A DNA stretch of 64,000 bases, taken from NCBI GenBank assembly GCA_026400835.1, contig JAPLOA010000086.1, forward strand, positions 1-64,000, written 5' to 3'. The position numbers and the translations under genes are program-made. Shown here one piece after another: positions 62,640 to 64,000 of this stretch. The DNA is from Planctomycetales bacterium. GTDB lineage: Bacteria > Planctomycetota > Planctomycetia > Planctomycetales > Planctomycetaceae. The notes below the pieces were generated by a model. It ran no database searches. It was not told the origin of the DNA and worked only from the letters and a program-made list of their open reading frames with translations. Every line of letters begins with the position of its first letter. Position 1 is the first letter of the stretch.

Positions 62640-63140
62640 GTGCAATTGATTCAGAGATGTTTTGCCGGGGGTTCGTTAGGAATTCTGCTGCTGGCGGGTT
62701 GCGGAGATGGGCGACCGTCTCTGGTGCCGATCAACGGAACTGTCACGCTCAACGGCACACCGGTCGAGGGTGCTCAGTTGGGTTTCGAGCCCCAGGAAAT
62801 TGAGGGCTACAGTCGTCCATCAATGGCAATCACTGATGCTCAGGGGAAATTCACCATTGGGACTTATGACAAGGCCGACGGTATTCCCGCAGGGTCTTAC
62901 AAGGTGTCCGTCTTCAAGCGTGACGTGGTGAGTAAACTGCCAGAGAATTTCAACAGTGAAGACACCGCCAGTAGTGTCGTGCCAGTCACTTACAAGTGGG
63001 CTGTCCCCCAAAAGTATTCAACGACGCTGGACTCTGGCATTACCGTTGAAATCAGTTCCAGCGGTATGAAGCCTGATACCATCGCTCTCACCGGTGAAGC
63101 GGAGGTTCAGACGTCTGGACCAGCGGCGAATGCTCCTTAG
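62640..63140 (+). CDS. Small lipoprotein with carboxypeptidase-regulatory-like fold (copy 2)
   Basis: 166 residues from GTG at 62640, GAGGA nearby. Lipobox LLLAGC with Cys21 after a hydrophobic signal. One beta-sandwich domain (INGTVTLNGTPVEGAQLGFE, TDAQGKFTIGTYDKADGIPA, GSYKVSVFKRD), like the lipoprotein at 51.2-51.7 kb. Between two DUF1559 genes on the same strand. Confidence 0.87.
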   Translation: MQLIQRCFAGGSLGILLLAGCGDGRPSLVPINGTVTLNGTPVEGAQLGFEPQEIEGYSRPSMAITDAQGKFTIGTYDKADGIPAGSYKVSVFKRDVVSKLPENFNSEDTASSVVPVTYKWAVPQKYSTTLDSGITVEISSSGMKPDTIALTGEAEVQTSGPAANAP

Positions 63141-63306
63141 ACCGCCGAACATAACAGAGGCCCCACCGGGACTAACTCCCGAACGTCTCAAGAATGTCTG
63201 ATGAAAAACCAACGACAGGGAAACTGTCCGGGTGTCGTCAGAGCCCGTTTATGAATTCGTTATTTTCCCTTAAATCTTAACTCTTCGTTTTGCTGGAGTC
63301 TTTCCT

Positions 63307-64000
63307 ATGAAGAAGCGCGTGCGTGGATTCACGCTGATAGAGTTGTTGGTTGTGATTGCCATTATTGCAATCCTGATCGCTTTGCTTTTGCCAGCCGTAC
63401 AGCAGGCTCGTGAAGCAGCCCGAAGAACTCAGTGCAAAAACAATCTCAAACAGTGGGGTTTGGCTCTCCACAATTATCACGACACCTTCCTCGTGTTCCC
63501 GATTGGTGCGATGGGGCTGGATGCTCTGGCCAATGTACGTCCTCAGGGGAACAACCTGGGCTGGCATGTCCGGGTATTGCCATATCTGGAGCAAACCGCT
63601 CTTTACGCGCGTTTCGATTTCAGCAGCCATTACAATGCCACGACACCGATCAACAACCAGGTGTTGAGAGAACAGCAGTTTGACGCATTGTTCTGCCCAA
63701 GTGCCCGCACGATTAATCGTCAGCCCTCCAGTGTTGCTGAAGGCTGGACGGTTCACTACTACGGCGTGGCTGGTGCGAAAGATGCCGTCGAGACGACTCG
63801 CAAGTTCGCGATGCAGAACAACACCTTTCCGCGTCCAAACTTTGATTCGGATCATGGGCAAGTGGCGATAACCGGGATTCTGTTCCGCAACAGCAAGGTT
63901 GGTATCCGCGACATTACTGATGGCACAACAAACACGCTGATGGTTGGCGAAATTTCCGGTACTCCGCTGAACGATACTGGCAATAATCCAGCACGAGCAT
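63307..64000 (+). CDS. DUF1559 pseudopilin-like protein, partial (runs off window)
   Basis: Incomplete open frame from the ATG at 63307, open to the end. N-terminus [40 protein letters not shown], then [20 protein letters not shown]. Central features [13 protein letters not shown] near the window's edge are DUF1559-like. The 3' end is outside. Third gene of the DUF1559/lipoprotein/DUF1559 cluster; closely related to copy 2 in its first 60 residues. Confidence 0.9.
   Translation, partial: MKKRVRGFTLIELLVVIAIIAILIALLLPAVQQAREAARRTQCKNNLKQWGLALHNYHDTFLVFPIGAMGLDALANVRPQGNNLGWHVRVLPYLEQTALYARFDFSSHYNATTPINNQVLREQQFDALFCPSARTINRQPSSVAEGWTVHYYGVAGAKDAVETTRKFAMQNNTFPRPNFDSDHGQVAITGILFRNSKVGIRDITDGTTNTLMVGEISGTPLNDTGNNPARA

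Noticed and set aside
1-64000. tRNA, rRNA, CRISPR arrays, phage genes or transposases
   Set aside because: I looked for cloverleaf-like, regularly spaced and transposase-like patterns and found none; only short palindromic repeats without coding capacity.

Overview
The window reads as chromosomal DNA from a planctomycete (Planctomycetales-type). The evidence is the density of families largely restricted to or expanded in that phylum: a PSCyt1/DUF1549/DUF1553 cytochrome protein with a DUF1501 partner plus a second lone DUF1501, a cysteine-rich YTV-repeat cell-wall protein, a TIGR03009 protein, three DUF1559 pseudopilin-like proteins with companion lipoproteins, a GAF-fused HlyD adaptor, and many short palindromic dispersed repeats. 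I see no rRNA, tRNA, CRISPR array, transposase or prophage. The genus is not determined.

Layout. 1-8.2 kb: a secreted protein, a lipoprotein, a GlmU-like nucleotidyltransferase, an outer-membrane barrel, a small BFD-type [2Fe-2S] protein and a TIGR03009-PASTA protein. 8.2-10.9 kb: a minus-strand pair, GT2 glycosyltransferase and asparagine-synthase-like protein. 10.9-15 kb: tandem repeats, the YTV protein, a large repeat block and a damaged unknown gene. 15-19.6 kb: the PSD1/DUF1501 operon. 19.8-22.9 kb: an orphan DNA methyltransferase divergent from a UbiD-family decarboxylase. 23.2-28.6 kb: a decayed ECF sigma factor, a soluble LSm-FlhA cytoplasmic-domain fusion and, divergently, a GAF-GAF-TM-HlyD protein with an unknown partner. 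29-38.9 kb: sugar dehydrogenase, thioredoxin-trypsin fusion, DUF1501, GatB, amidohydrolase and universal stress protein. 39-45.9 kb: an M16 protease pair (one active, one lacking the zinc motif), DUF3500, a HIT protein and a membrane-anchored HEAT-like protein. 46-50 kb: TraB/GumN, sodium:solute symporter and a propeller protein, tightly packed. 50-58.3 kb: DUF1559 plus lipoprotein, MMPL/RND exporter plus esterase, UbiB-like kinase plus a helical protein. 58.4-64 kb: an FAD oxidoreductase, then a DUF1559 / lipoprotein / DUF1559 cluster running off the window.

Most genes are single housekeeping or envelope functions. The clearest joint units are PSD1+DUF1501, the two M16 subunits, the TraB-symporter-propeller run, MMPL+esterase, UbiB+helical protein, and DUF1559+lipoprotein. 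The most unusual items are the LSm-FlhA_C fusion with no transmembrane part and no visible secretion genes, and several palindromic insertions, one of which appears to have duplicated a gene's 3' end.
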